Source: Stratiolaelaps scimitus
Lineage: Eukaryota; Arthropoda; Arachnida; Mesostigmata; Laelapidae
NCBI GenBank assembly: GCA_019614645.1
Contig: JABWDB010000065.1
Coordinates: 186,001-250,000 of the forward strand
DNA length: 64,000 bases
Direction: 5' to 3'
Below the pieces are notes generated by a model. The model was not told the origin of the DNA. It made no database searches and saw only the letters and a program-made list of their open reading frames with translations. The position numbers and the translations under genes are program-made. Within the stretch, counting starts at the first letter, position 1; each line of letters begins with the position of its first letter. Positions 48,171 to 61,417 of this stretch are shown one piece after another.

Positions 48171-49729
48171 TTCTCACTGTGATTTTATACCTGGCCGAAA
48201 TCCGGCAGAATATTATACAATACAATACAAATGGTGGGACGCGCCTGATAGCGTAAGATCGTATTATATATGGTAAGGTCTACCAGGGGTCTACCATCGT
48301 ATCAAGGTAGAGTCAAAGTGTACATTGAGTGCGAAGATCTAGATCCAGTTCTCCATTAAGTCACTTACTATAGTTATGTATATGCTCTCTGGATGGAGGT
48401 TTCAGCAAGGGAATATTTTTGGCCAGTATGTGACTCGATAGGCGACAGCAGAGAAAACGCGGGATATTTCCATCCTCTGCGAAGTGGTCTCGTTACAATC
48501 TATGGATACTGACACTGGACATGTTGGGTCGTTTAAGCGCACTTAAAAGAGCCTGAGAAGCATTGGCGAAATGTCACCGTAGACAGACAATTTACCCGCG
48601 TCTCGAACTTCATGTCACGGCGATACGCAAGGCCATGCACTTTCCATTTGAAGATCGGCTTACCGTCCAGTACACCTTGACTGGGCAGCTGGCCGTATCT
48701 ACCTGCTTATAGCTTCGGCGAATCCTGTCATGAAGAAAGCTCACGTGGCATTCAAGCATATGTAATTGTAGACACTGAAAGCATTCATTACCTCCCATAG
48801 CCAAATAGAGTGCGGTGCATTATTATTATTATTACTATATTATTTCTTTGTTATTATTGTAACCTAAGAGGAGTATTGTTAGGTTGACACGGGATAGCCA
48901 ACTGGCTCGACGCTGTACTCGAGTTGGCTAATTTCAAAAGCACTTTAGCATATCGCCGCCCCATAGAATGGGGAAACGAACGTGGAGCCTATGCGCACCG
49001 TATAGATTAAATAAATATATAAATAGTTTACCGAGACCCCCACTTAGCCATCAATGAATTTTCCGTCGTCCAGTGATCAGCATCCTGTCATTATATATAC
49101 GGAATATTTACCTGTATCGTACAAACCACTAGACGAACGTCAATCTGTTCTATCTTCGATTCGATATTACGTTATTCTATATGGGCGGTTTTCTACTGAG
49201 CGACTTTCATGGCGGCTCGCCGAAAATAGCCTAATCGAAACGTGTACGGGTGGGATCGCAAACCACGCGAAAACATTACCCCGCGTGGCGCATAAATATA
49301 TATACACTGCTATGCGCACTTCTTAGGGGTAGTTATTATTTAACGCCCCTCGTTTCCAGCAGCCATTCAACTGACTAGGTCGTTCAATATTCGGCTCTAA
49401 TTATGCGTTTCCCTCGAGTCGTTCCGATCTTGTCCAGCCACTGCCGTTTCTGCTGCCATGGACCCGGCAGGTTTCTTCCTTCTTGTCTTGCACCGGTCCT
49501 AATATCCTGATTAATAGATAGCGTTCCTATGAAGACACGAAAGCTATTAATAACAAATTGTGCCAGTCGTGATATACGCTTCTCTATATCACGTCGAGTC
49601 TAGAGGGCTCACATCAACATACACAATAAATGCGGGAACATTTTCTTCTCTAGTCAGGTTGACCGCTAATAGATAGATTTAGATGCGGCGACTAGACCTC
49701 TGTATTCAAATGATAATAACTGTTGATAA

Positions 49730-49730
<1 letters not shown>
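48171..49730. other. non-coding stretch
   Basis: No gene is supported. An upstream continuation of the LINE could be present but is too decayed to see. A short tandem repeat of ggtctacca occurs near 48276-48296. Confidence 0.4.

Positions 49731-49776
<46 letters not shown>
49731..49776. repeat. (TA)n microsatellite
   Basis: Uninterrupted alternating TA of 46 bases, followed by a strongly A+T-rich stretch to about 49935. Confidence 0.95.
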
Positions 49777-49780
<4 letters not shown>

Positions 49781-51005
49781 AATTCGGAAATATATATGAA
49801 CGACAGCATGAAATTCGAGCGTGACTGAATTTTTTTTAATTTTTAATATCTATATTTATAAAAATATTTAAAATTTAAAAACAAATAAAAAATATATATA
49901 AATAAAATATAAACAGTATACATATATATACTCAAAAATTCTTATACATCAAGGACATGCGATGTGGTTGATGTATGCGCAGCGAGTATTACTCTTATAT
50001 TCACATTATTATTATTATTTTTATTATTATTATTATTATTAGTATTATCATCACAGTCCTAAGCACAAATATATTTACTAATTTTTCGTTCACATTGCGT
50101 TCTTACCGCGGCTTATCTGTATGCATTCTAAGTAGTCAGCCTTCATTTACTGTCACCTACCTCCCCTTTGCAAAATTCAAAACGTGACCTGCCACGAACA
50201 GCACTGATAAGCAAAAGTGGCTTCCTCCAGAGATCCGAGCAGTTAAAGCTTTTGAGTCACAGAATGCACCTCTATTTCAGTATGGCTATGAAGCGGTGCT
50301 ACACAATTGAGAGGCACTCTCTGAAAGATCAACTGAACCGTGCGACGCCTTGAAATTTAATGGTGTCACGTCAAAGCGCCCTTCCTGATACAAGGGCAGC
50401 ATAATGCACCTCCTCTGCACTTGCAAATTTTTTGCTGTATCTGTGTTATTTTTTTCTCATTCGTGTGAGAATCGTGCAGATGAACCTGAGGGCGCAGCCA
50501 TAGGCTGTGTGCTACACATTCGAATTTTGCCCTGCCGCCTGTCGCCGAATGTTCGGTTCTAACGGAAATAGGCAAAGGAGTTCAAAATGCCAAACTCAAC
50601 TCATTCCCGTATATCCTTCCCCACGATGGAAGGTAGGTGATGAGCTTTTCCTATTCACCGGACAACGTGAAAATGTCAAGCCTACCTGTTGTTCCTGCTA
50701 CAGTTGCCTCATCGACTTTCACACTGCAGTCGCATAGTGTAGTATAGTGATGAAGGATATATAGATGTATTCGAGTGTTATGTTTCATTCAACTAAGGGG
50801 GTCGTGTTGTTTTCCAAATTTAAAATCGAAACTTGCAGATCATCTGACCTAAGCACACTAATTCGACTGGTGATGGGCACAGTCATCGTATAGACGTGCT
50901 CAATCACACGAATTCATCTGCTGGCGCCCCTCTCAAATTCACAAGATTAGCGCCCCTCAATAGAAATCACACATCTACCAACCGTCACGAAACTAGCGTT
51001 GCCCA

Positions 51006-51200
51006 ATGTTCGAGACGTCCAGAGGCAGTCTCGTCATCACAAACCCTTCTGCTCGAGGCTCCAGCCTTAAATCTAGGCTGGCGGCTATATCTCCAACACT
51101 ATGTAGGCCCCAATATCCATGCTACAACGACACGAGTCCTAGCGAGGCCTACTATCGCTATGTCAGTTACTCGGCTGTATTAGCTGGACGCTCGCTGTAG
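51006..51200 (+). CDS. coding-like frame with a polar C-terminus, unknown
   Basis: A 64-codon ATG frame reads LVITNPSARGSSLKSRLAAI then CYNDTSPSEAYYRYVSYSAV and stops. The tyrosine-rich end resembles a receptor cytoplasmic tail. An alternative frame on the same strand (50896-51183) is longer and also open. The evidence for expression is weak. Confidence 0.2.
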   Translation: MFETSRGSLVITNPSARGSSLKSRLAAISPTLCRPQYPCYNDTSPSEAYYRYVSYSAVLAGRSL

Positions 51201-52828
51201 ACGACACAGATAGCGTGCCGACCAGCATGACACTGAGCTCTTTGTCTCACATTGCAATAGCTCACGAGCGACTATTCGTTAGGTATATGCATAAGTATAT
51301 ATATATATATATATATACATCATCAGACAATAAGTTCGATATAGTAAATTTTGTGTGACTGCTAATTTCTTACTGGGCTGCCAGCTTACCTGAGTGCGAC
51401 AATTCTTCTTCACTTCAATTCAAAATTGTCGACATTCATCTCTCTGTGAGCACACTCTTGTTTTCTATGCAAAACCCAAATGCATTATCATACAAGATAA
51501 TACATGTGGATCTACGTGCATCTGAAATGTCGCTCCTGCGAGGCCCATTTATCACGCCGGCCCGCGTTCACTCCCTGGATGATTTATCTCTCCACTTCAT
51601 ACTGATGTTCCATTTGTCCCATAAAGGCGGTGATTATTGCACGCGTGTCTTATTATGACATTTCTAGCCGTAGAACACCTTCGAATAACCCTAAATCAAT
51701 ATAGTGTCTGCCTACTTTTATTAGTATTAACATTATTATTATTATTGTCATTATTATTCTGCCCAGCTAAAGGGCCTACACAAGGAACTATGCGAGCCTC
51801 TCTTGCTAATAAATGGTGGCTACCCTTACGTGGTTGCCATTAAGAGCTAATCGCCTAGGAATAAGAGGCCTTCATTTCCTACCTAATAAACGTAACTTTC
51901 AGCCTTACACACTCAAACAGACAGCGTTAGCTCGGTTGGCTCGCCGGGCAAGTCAGTTAGTTGCGCTGGTCCCACACTTCGCGGTGAGGGGGAGGGCACA
52001 TTCGTACCTTGAAAGGTGCCTCCCGTGTTTCTGTACCCTACGCACGTCGGACTCCCGAGAGTACGTACGGTTCGTTACCGACTCGTACACGGAAAAACAG
52101 TGACGTCCGGTTCCCGTGAACTTGGTTTTTGATAGGCATACCGAACCCGCTAGCCATAACAGAGCCATGCTCTGTTATGAGGTTTCACATAGGTTTCTGA
52201 GGTTTTCTTGACAGGATTCAACGTGGACCATACTTGTGTTCGACTCGGCTGTGCTTATATAAATGTACAAACGCATGTACAACGGATGCTGCTATGGACT
52301 GTCGCTGAATATACGTTTTTCTAATGCGATATCCTGGCGGGCTGAGATCGATCGCAGGCTACGTCCCGTTCAGTGGACCTACTCTTTTTGCTCGAGTCGA
52401 GACTGCTGCAGAGTTAGGACATCGTACATCGCTGATGCTGAATTTTAGCGTAGCCTGAATTTTGAATACGTTTCGAAATTGTACACTGCTGAGCCCAGCG
52501 GGCATGTAGTTTTCCAATCTGCTGGATGGTTCAGATCTCACTTCAGGGTGAACTTGGCTGTAGATGGCCAACACTGGCCATGTGCAGGTTTGACAACTGA
52601 GTCAAGATGTATACAGATTTGACGACTAAGAGATGACAAATGACTGGCGATGCACAAATTTAGCAATTAATAAGTCTTCAAATTATAGGTATCATAGAGG
52701 CAGGTTTTATGCAGTCATTTTGTGTAGAGACGACCGAGGATATGAGCGAAATTTGATGAAACACTTCCACTACGAACAGTGCTTATTACTCGTCGATGTT
52801 ATTCTAACATACAAGTTTGGACCGAACT

Positions 52829-52859
<31 letters not shown>

Positions 52860-53003
52860 CAATATATATATTATTCCATAGCTTTAGAAAACGCGAAAGT
52901 AAATACTGTTGATGACGGGACCACTAAATAGAAATGTGTTTATTGTCTTTACGAGTTGACCCTAACGATGAGTTTACCATCGCTGCACTTGATCTCATTT
53001 CAG
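51201..53003. other. non-coding, intron upstream of the membrane-protein exons
   Basis: No gene is supported. TA runs are at about 51296-51316 and 52826-52872, and a TTA run at about 51731-51755. The preceding exons of the plus-strand membrane protein were not found and may be far upstream. Confidence 0.4.
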
Positions 53004-53496
53004 GCAACATGCCCACCAACGGAGGTGACGGCGCCAGAGATTCTGCCGAGAGCGGTGGACCATTGTCCTGGAATCGGCCCTTCATGGTCGCCAGTGTTGG
53101 AGGCACCGCGTTGCTCCTTGTGGGGGCCGCAGTGGCGCTCGCCGTCGGCGCGCATCGTAAGAAACAGCGGCGTCAGTATGAATGCCTTCCTTATAGCAAC
53201 CAGGTACGCCATCTAAACTAGAACATACACACACACAGACATCACAGACCGATTCGAATGCAAATAACTTCGTGTGCAAATGCCCCCAATACTCTGTTGC
53301 CCCTTGAACATACATTGTCACCTTGACCTGTTATGGCTGACTCGCTTTGTGGTGCGCTCCCTTGTTACAGAATCAGGTGTTCACATACACGACGGTGTCG
53401 CCACCCGAGCGCAAGCTGTCGTCTGTCTCGATTCGAAGCAACGAAAGTGTTTGCATCTATGCGACCGCGGCGACCCCGGACGGAAACAACCCGTGA
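53004..53496 (+). CDS. C-terminal two exons of a single-pass membrane protein
   Basis: The first exon (53004-53203, 200 bases) follows a strong acceptor (cttgatctcatttcag) in phase 1 and ends at cag|gtacgc. It encodes a short extracellular stem (GNMPTNGGDGARDSAESGGP), the transmembrane helix ASVGGTALLLVGAAVALAVG, and a basic stop-transfer run (HRKKQRRQ) with YECLPYSNQ. After a 167-bp intron with a clear acceptor (ctcccttgttacag), the second exon (53371-53496) adds NQVFTYTTVSPPERKLSSVS and ends at TGA. Because the exon ends in ccgtgagt, a donor could instead splice on to another exon at 53492. A phase 1 entry is usual for immunoglobulin and fibronectin-III modules, so a cell-adhesion receptor is a guess. 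The extracellular part is not in view. Confidence 0.65.
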
Positions 53497-53532
53497 GTTG
53501 AATCGGACTTTTGTACAGTTTTGATGAATGTG

Positions 53533-53563
<31 letters not shown>

Positions 53564-55371
53564 ATATATATAGAAGGCTGTACAAACATAGATCTGTATT
53601 GGTGGTATTGGCTGGTATTACCATGCTCAGCTATACAAATATATACAGCGATACCACAAACGCAGCTTAGCTGTTTATAGAGTCATCTTATAAAACAGAT
53701 GGAAACGACTTTAGTAAGTCACCAAATTTGAATTATTCAATTATTTATTTATTTTATACAATTCTGTCACACCAACTCTATCGTTTTGGTGAGTTTCACA
53801 AAAACATGCTGGCTGGACACCCAGATTTCAGAGTTTCCATCCATTGTCGTACTACACAGGAAATATCTGGTTGATCTCACCGGCTCTCAGCACATCAGCT
53901 CTCAGTAGTAGAGCGCATGGTCAAGTCATTCATCGTGAACGTTGAACTTAGAGTAACAAAGTATAATATCAACAGCAAGAACACCGATGTACCACTATCC
54001 GCCTAACCACTGGCAAAATGTCGCCATAGCGTGGGACCATAGAACTTATAACCCCTCTCGAAACAAACACTGTCATTTCTACAGTGACACTTAAAGATCG
54101 TTCTACGATATATCTTCGATGTTGCCGAACTCCTCGAGCTCGACAGCTCGTTGGCTTAGAGAGCTCGTGGCGCAAGATCTACTCTGAGATGCACTGATTT
54201 GCATTGAATACGCCTAAATACATCAAGTACGTAGTCTGTTATATACAGGGCTCAAATGGCAGATTCTGCAGGAGAGTTATTTCCACTGCAAGAAGTAATT
54301 GCAGCTGCAAAAACAACGGCAGCAGCAGCAGCAGTAACAATATCGACAGCAGCAACTGCATACATTCAGCATTGTCAGTAACAACAATCGCTATTTCGCG
54401 GCAGGGTGCCAACGTGCAGGAATACATCGCTTCGTGTTTCGTACACGACGCATCGCTTCGGCCAAACGAACTCGGTTGTGTTTTTCTGACATCGAACGTC
54501 CCTTGAGAGCTATACGACTGACTGCGGGCCCGGCGATATTCGCTGTGGCGCCAGCGTTTATTTACGACCGCATTTTCCTTATCAATGTGGAACCGGACGA
54601 TCTGCCTGAACCGTGTGTCGTCTCCTGCGGAGGAGGTTCTTTGACATTGCCAGATCATTGTTGAGTGCCTTGACCTTTCTGTCGTGTTTAGATTTGGTGG
54701 GATACTCCCTTAATCGATTATGTCGATTGCACAGCTGGACCGAGTCGGCGAAGTTAACGGTTCTCATCTGGGCCGCCTTCGCTTCAAGCTGCAGACATTG
54801 CTTGTTCCATCACTGTCGAATATTGTTTTTGAGTGGGCGTGGGTGGTCGCTGACTACGCCTCGTCTCTATATCGGTCGTGGATTGGCGTTGATTTTCAGC
54901 GCAGAAAGTAGACTGTAAGTAGCATATTAATATTAATAATTAGAAGAGTGACGCCAGCTTCAGGGCATGACTACCTGATTGATACACGGTATTACTGGAT
55001 GTACCGTTTGTTGGAATATATCGTAGAGAAACGCGAAGGAGTCGACCGAATCTACAACAGCAAAGTGCGCACTTAACTTCTCAACAGGTGGCTCAATTCA
55101 AACTCGAACCCAATCAGGACTACTCAGGATGAATGATTCATTTTTTTTGCATTCTCATAATAATTTCTATGTGTAAAATATTGTTTTATTTATGCTTCAA
55201 AATTTCACTTAAATCATTATGCTCTGAGGCACCGTTTGCAAATGTGCGGTAGAGCAAAGACACGAATTATTCACTGCTTTCGACACTGTTTCATAAGATG
55301 GACCCCTTGAAATTTTGTTGTACAACTGGTCTATCATAATCTGGACGCTGAGCTTATCGAGACCAAAGCCA
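53497..55371. other. non-coding with a CAG-rich spot and coding-like frames
   Basis: A TA run is at about 53531-53557. At 54318-54358 CAG units give a Leu or Ser/Asn run in different frames. A 63-codon ATG frame (54720-54911) reads LVPSLSNIVFEWAWVVADYA and may be a small ORF or an exon of the upstream gene; it is not supported by splice sites. Confidence 0.35.
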
Positions 55372-55458
55372 GCTGCAGCATTCGTGTGCGCGTTGCAGTC
55401 GGAGGTACAACACGTAGGAGCTCATGTAGGGTTCGATCCTCACCGTTGCACGTTGCTA
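55372..55458 (+). repeat. SINE1 head fragment
   Basis: The sequence cattcgtgtgcgcgttgcag then cacgtagg and the B box ggttcgatcct with caccgttgcacgtt matches the head of SINE1. Just upstream (about 55275-55310) a reversed SINE1-tail-like piece (tgtttcataagatggacccc) lies in the opposite orientation, so two insertions may be nested. Confidence 0.6.
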
Positions 55459-58400
55459 AATCACGACAGTAACAATAGCAGCTAATTATATATAGAGCAG
55501 TCTGTGTTATCGAACCACGACGCACAGACTCACCTCCTCATATTACACTGTCATAGCATCGAATTTCAACCAACAGTGGCGTCTGCCACATGGGAGTCGC
55601 TTAGTGGCACGGACTATTTCTGCTTCGGCCTGTGTTTTTGGTTATCGGGTCATTCAAAAGTTTCGACGAACAACATCTCTCCGGGGTGAACGATAACGCA
55701 AGTCGCCGACCGCCCCCCCCCTCCCCCCCTCGATAGCTCACCGTTGTACAGGAGATTTGGAGATATTGATGTGCATATCCGCCAGGTTACGGGGCAAAGA
55801 GGACGTGTCCAATATGCTCACTTTTCTAATCAGCTTAATTTTGAGGGTGGACAGGAACAGCGATTGAGCCGCTATCCACGTTGAAGCTGTTTCCTTGGAA
55901 TTGTCAGATTTACGATTGTCGTATGATGCCGTTCCCGTGCGCAAATATTATACATGTGTCTTCACGAGCTGATCCAACTCGATCTCTTTGTGTCTCAAAT
56001 TTCGGGATCGAAACGGCGAGTTGAATACACTTGTCAAGAGGTTTACGATGACAATATTATTGTGTGTGTGTGTTTTGGGGGGTGACCTTGAGTACCCATC
56101 CTCTGGAGAGGCGGACGAGCGGGCGGGCGGGCGGACGACAGGGGGTCACAACTTCCACAAGCACGAAATAAATAAATTGGATCAATTTAAAGCGAAGAGC
56201 TTTCTCCTTCTGTCGCTCGAGTGTCGGTTTCGGCAGGTCGAGGAAGAAGGACTCCGCCCGTCTGACTGCGTTACCGCACCTCGCGTTCCCCAGCAGAAGG
56301 ACCACCTATCCTTCTATTTGATTGTGCGACTTCAAGTAGATTATCTCGATAAAAGGGGTGTAAAGCTTACACTTCGCAAAGGTCGACAAACACTTTCTAG
56401 GATAACCGTCCTGTGGGTGACAGCGCTCGGGCTCTGGTAACAGCGGAATGCGTAACTTCATTATAACAACTAACAATACATACATGGAACCACCGTTGAG
56501 GTTTATTGCGATGTGCTAGGTCGTTACCTAGTTATCTCTCTTACTTCTTATAACGCTACCTCGCTATATGGTTAACTATATGAGAGGGTTGCGTCGATGT
56601 GTTTCGCTTCTTATATGTCAAAGCAGATGTACAACACGCACCAGCCTGGAAAACAGTGGGTGGTTTGATTGACGCCAATTTTGACACATGGTTCTGCTTG
56701 ACATCTATTTCTCCCGGGCGGTAGGATTGACTTCAAGCTCAGTTGCAAGAAACCCTATCTTGGTTTTTCCCCGTATTAGATCTGTACAAATAGGCATTTA
56801 AGTTTCGCTGTACACAATTATGCTCAGAGAATTGTCGAGAACCCTTCATTGTTATCGATTTTCTCTTTCTTGGTATCGCTTGTTTATTAAACTAGTCCCT
56901 TCGTAAAATTGCCGGCAGCCCGTTCGCTGTGCCAGTTTATCTGCTACTTTGTTTTTCTTGCTGATGTACTCGTCGAGGTTATCGGACGCAGGGCAACATA
57001 AAGCCCTTCAGTGCTTACCGACACGGCGGACTCAGGCGCTCACGCAGTTGTTGACGACAAACTCAGAGCGAGCGTCGTGGGAGATGAAACACATTAGACG
57101 ATAACATACGATCTGGATAAGTTCGGGACTGTACCGCGCCAGCCGGCAACGAAAAATCAAAAAGGAGTAACATGTTGAAATCATCCTGGTTGGTCCGTGC
57201 GTGCCGTACCTCTATAGGGCGAAGGCGTCCGACCGTGAGCGTGTGCGTTATCTCTTGTGGTTAGATCTCAGGGCGCCTGAAGCTCTCGCAACATTGAAGT
57301 GGGATGATCTCGCTTCACGTTTGCCTGGAGCCTTCACTCGTTGGTTAAGCAAACATGTGAGATGATTCGCATTCAAACGGCAACATGTCATGGTCCCCCG
57401 CCGTCACTTGAAACGCCATTGCAGCACTGCAGATATATTAGTCCCTCACTAACGACAACGATACGTTTTGTACGAATATAATAAACCTGTACTTAGCCTT
57501 TGAATGGTATGCAGTTCTGTGGAGAACTTCTGTGCTCGCATTAACGCACAATGCTAATGCTTTCACTCCAAAGCGTTACAAAGCCAAGTACGCAGTAAAT
57601 GGCCTTCGAGCTGTTCCGAGTCTAGCCTAGAGTAGCTCTGCAGTTTTCACATAGCAAGGTTTCATAAATAAGGTGAATTCTTCTCGGCTCCACTGCGTTG
57701 GACATATAAGCAGCCGAAACAAAAACATTCACGCAAGGTGAGGGATATAGAGGAGAACGCCGCCGTGATTTACACTTCTGTCACTGAAGCACGATCTGGT
57801 TTCGGTCTCTGTGCTTGATATATAATAATTGTCGAGATTTGCTGTCCACTACAAAAAAGGGACGTTTTCTCACGGTCGCTAGGCTTCTTAAGAGTCGGAC
57901 ATACCCAGGCAGTGCCAAGCTAAGTAAAGCCCTGTCCAATGTATGCCCTTGGATTCTATTCTGACAATACATAGAAAACATATTCCTGCGGGGAGCGAGT
58001 AGGTGAACACAACCGATCCTTGACGAAAATTGTCCTTCGGTTTTTATTATTTGAAAAACCAACCGATAATCTACCTTAGCCTACAGATATGCGCAGGCAA
58101 ACGTATCATGTTGTCTCTTCCGTGTGTATCTATTTACCGAGTTGATTGCTTTTCATTAATAGCGCACTTTTAGTTGCACTGGAGGAACGACCTTGACCGT
58201 AAGATGGACCATCTACGTATCTGCAAAAGAAACTCGGGAGTCTGCTAGACGTCGTTGTTGATAAGCTTACATCCTTCCCAGCTCCGCCCGTAGCGAAATT
58301 TCAATTTCGTTTAGTGCTATAGCGCCTCAGGGGTTCCGCTTTCTCAGGTGGTAGCGGTGGACCCCATTGGTTGGACCCCATTACGATGGGTTAGTCGTTT

Positions 58401-60349
58401 CTTGTTGTTTTCAAGCATTCGTTATCGCCAACTGTCGGCATCGGCTCCGCACTTCTCAGACGAGCACAGGCAAGCGCTTTTCACCCTAGCAAAGTGGGGC
58501 ATGCCACCTCGGAGATAACCATTAATCACTGCCTGTATAGGTCGCACGTTATCAACTGTATTGCTTTTGGTGTGTTCGAGTGCGAATTCATGCGTGGCTA
58601 TGCCTTGAGAATGGACCATGGCAACGGGAAGCACCGCACGCAATAGATTGGTTGTACGAGAGCTCATTATAATTTAGAGATATGTCTGCATACCGTCGTA
58701 CACAGGGTGTATGTGATTTGATGCGTTGGAGATCTTCTCAGATAACGTCGTCGATCATGTTAAAGTGTAGCCAGCGAGGCTGGCCGGGTATTGCATATGT
58801 CTGCTCCCACGTGCTTTAAGCTTATGGTTCATACATGGACAATAACAGCAAGAACTCTGCTGCTGGTCATCACGGTCCTGTGCATGCCATAGAATATAGT
58901 TACCATTTACCACTCCCATGTAGAAATGGCAAAATCAGTGTCGGAAAAAGGGACCATATCATGTTTACACTGTTTCCTATCGTAGGTGCTGGTCTCTAGA
59001 TGTTTGGCAAGAAAACACTTTTAATTATTCAATATATAATCAGCTTTAGAAAGCGTTACCAGCGTTAACTAAATATTACGCTGTGTTTTCCATGCAAAAG
59101 TCTTTCTACGAGGAAACGGACTATTCTCGTAGTTATTTTCTAGTTAGTAAACAGGGTCCCCGCGACGCCGCAACCCATCGTGTTGTGCGGATATCATGTT
59201 TGGACATGTGTCTACACCAGATGATCACATGTGGGCTTGATCCTAATTAGCTGCCAAAGCGTACAATACTAAAGACTAGAAAAGTCGACCCTGACTTGTT
59301 AGGCGAGCACCGTATGGGACATGGTAGAACGCTCTTTGAGGCATATTCATACCGTATTCGCATCTTGTTCACATACAATGTGTATTTAGTATAATGGAGA
59401 ATTTTACAATATATTTAGAGTGGCATACATACATTGTTCGCAACGAAGAGAGACAAACAGTCGGATAATGTTGTCAGATTAAGGGGAAGTTCCACGCCGA
59501 AGGAGGAATACTGTCTGAGACTGTCTACCCTGCTCAGGTAAGCAACTTGTAGAGGGTTCTTGCCAGCAACCCGTGGCAAGCAACCCGTCCTCCAGGCCAT
59601 CGGGCCACTGCCCACGAGGGAATAACTTCAGATCTGGTCGGATTCGCAGTCGCGGCGTGTCCACCGCGCCGCCAAAGATGTTCTAATTTATGTAAAGAAT
59701 TAATGTGAAATATGCTAAATCTCGCACCTTTGATGTCCTCTAATGAAGGCGTCCAACACTTCCCAGATAAGCCAAAGGCCCAGCTGTTTACGCATATATA
59801 GCCTGTTCTGCATAGCTGGATATAAACGAAATTTGTTTTTGTTAACTGTTTGTCGTGATTATCGGGTATGGTAAATGTGGTTTGCTGGGCATCGCTAATT
59901 AGGAGCTAATTTATTCGATTTAATTAGAGTTACTGTCCAGCAGTCTAACCGCCTTGATCGTGTATGATCCAGTCTTCTAGAAATCATATTTAGATTTAAT
60001 TTTTGCTAATCCGTCATCACGCCAGCGGCCCTTGCACTTGCTTCAAAAGCTAAACTAGATATAATTTTAAGTAAATCAATGAATCTTTAGAGCAGATGAT
60101 TGCAGTCTAAACGAAGGTTGTCTTGTATTCGTTCAAACATTACCCAATTTTCCGTGGATCACCACGGATTTTCGAGCGCGACTAAATTCTGGAGACCCTT
60201 GGGGAAGTCATTGAAAAGTCTCCCCAACCCTTGGCCGTTCGTTCTCTTTACAGGACTCTATATTCTGATGATACGTCCCGCTTCACTAGCGGACCGAGTA
60301 TTTCTAAATTAAGCATTTATTAAAATTATTTTTTTCCCCATTTCTTTAT
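55459..60349. other. long non-coding stretch
   Basis: No gene is supported. A C-rich run (about 55710-55728) and a TG run (about 56061-56073) are the only simple features. The frame at 55988-56440 crosses a GC-rich patch and shows no domain. Confidence 0.45.
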
Positions 60350-60480
60350 TATTAAGCCCGAGAGGCGCAAACAGAAAAGAATAGGTTCACTCTTCGGGAG
60401 CAGCAGTGGCTAGAGTAGTTATGTTAGTTCTAAAGGGACGATGCAGTATTTTCAGTGTCGGGATTGTGGCCTCAGTGGGG
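60350..60480 (+). repeat. R block, copy upstream of gene B
   Basis: The sequence ttattaagcccgagaggcgc, aggttcactcttcggg, gttatgttagttctaaaggg and acgatgcagtattttcag then cgggattgtggcctcag matches 62335-62406 and 62706-62830. The last part also matches 62985-63005. Confidence 0.65.
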
Positions 60481-60639
60481 TAAAGGTAAAGCTTTATTGC
60501 TTTATCGAAAGAAGCGGCAACTTCACAATGCTTAAGCTCTCTTATGTGGCACACATATCATTACTACGACATTATCATGATCTCGATGAAGAGTGATATT
60601 TTTATAATGTGCATACGGTTGAAGATTTGATTATTCTGT

Positions 60640-60745
60640 TAAGGGCATTGCAGTTTTACAATAGTCAAATTCTATTTATGTCACGCCGCGGAACTCGAAT
60701 CGTCGCTCTCTGGCTCGTCTGGCTGTTTCTACAGCCAGACACTTA
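60640..60745 (-). repeat. SINE2, second tRNA-like repeat, fragment, minus strand
   Basis: On the plus strand cagttttacaatagtcaaat precedes tgtcacgccgcggaactcga. A perfect 10-bp stem gtctggctgt / acagccagac follows, corresponding to a tRNA anticodon arm on the minus strand. A related copy with the same leader lies at 63513-63625. Confidence 0.5.
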
Positions 60746-60764
60746 AAAAAAGAAACAGTTTTTC

Positions 60765-60985
60765 GAGCTGACCCTATTCCCCTAACTGACAGGCCTCACC
60801 TAGCAACCTTTTAGGTATTACTATGAGGATCGGTCGGGGCCACCTTTGCTTATTCTCTTCCAGATCACTTCTCTCCTTCTCTTAACCAGAGACTTACACT
60901 GTTTTTTCGAGCTGACCCTCAGCTGTTCCCTTATCTGACAGGCCTCAGCTCTTAACTTTTAGGTATTACTATGAGGACCTGAGAC
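60765..60985 (+). repeat. local direct repeat, two copies
   Basis: Copy one (60765-60832) has gagctgaccctattccccta, ctgacaggcctcac and ttaggtattactatgaggat. Copy two (60909-60985) has gagctgaccctcagctgttc, ctgacaggcctcag and ttaggtattactatgaggac. They lie about 140 bases apart, so this is a short tandem duplication. Confidence 0.65.
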
Positions 60986-61254
60986 CAAAGTCTTAGGCAC
61001 GGTCCAAGCTGCCGCTGGTGTTCTGTTTCAGCATTTATGAAATAGACAACAACAATGGAACAATGGGATGACCATGACGGCCTCAGCCTGACAGCCTGTC
61101 CCCCACCACGTCACTGATTACTGTCCTACTTAAGACACACAATAATATGAAGTATAGATATTCATCTTTTGATTAGATAATAGTATGGTTGAATAGGTGA
61201 CCAAGTAAAATTTCGTCATCAATCAAATCTTTAGTGAAGATGTTTGCTCAGTTC

Positions 61255-61310
61255 TCTCCTTGAGACAGGTATGTTGACCCATCTGTTGCACAAGAACTGT
61301 TGAAGCCCTG
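61255..61310 (+). repeat. upstream segment of gene B shared with gene A
   Basis: It is homologous to 35160-35230 (ctctccttgagacagg, then gttgacccatctgttgc). A weaker match occurs at 63177-63215 (gtcctctccttaaggtgag). Confidence 0.45.
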
Positions 61311-61417
61311 CAATAACCTATGGGACCATCATAGTACCGACTTGTCCAAAAGCGAATCCCATTCAGTTACAATTATATTCCAGTAAAGGCAAGCACACAC
61401 CGGTCATGCTGCTCGTA

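Noticed and set aside
54239..54658. 139-codon minus-strand frame with a leucine run
   Set aside because: The hydrophobic run comes from CAG repeats on the other strand; the rest has no domain and other frames are also open.
61406..61417. upstream ATG of gene B as the main start
   Set aside because: It is in frame and possible, but only the ATG at 61418 is shared with gene A.
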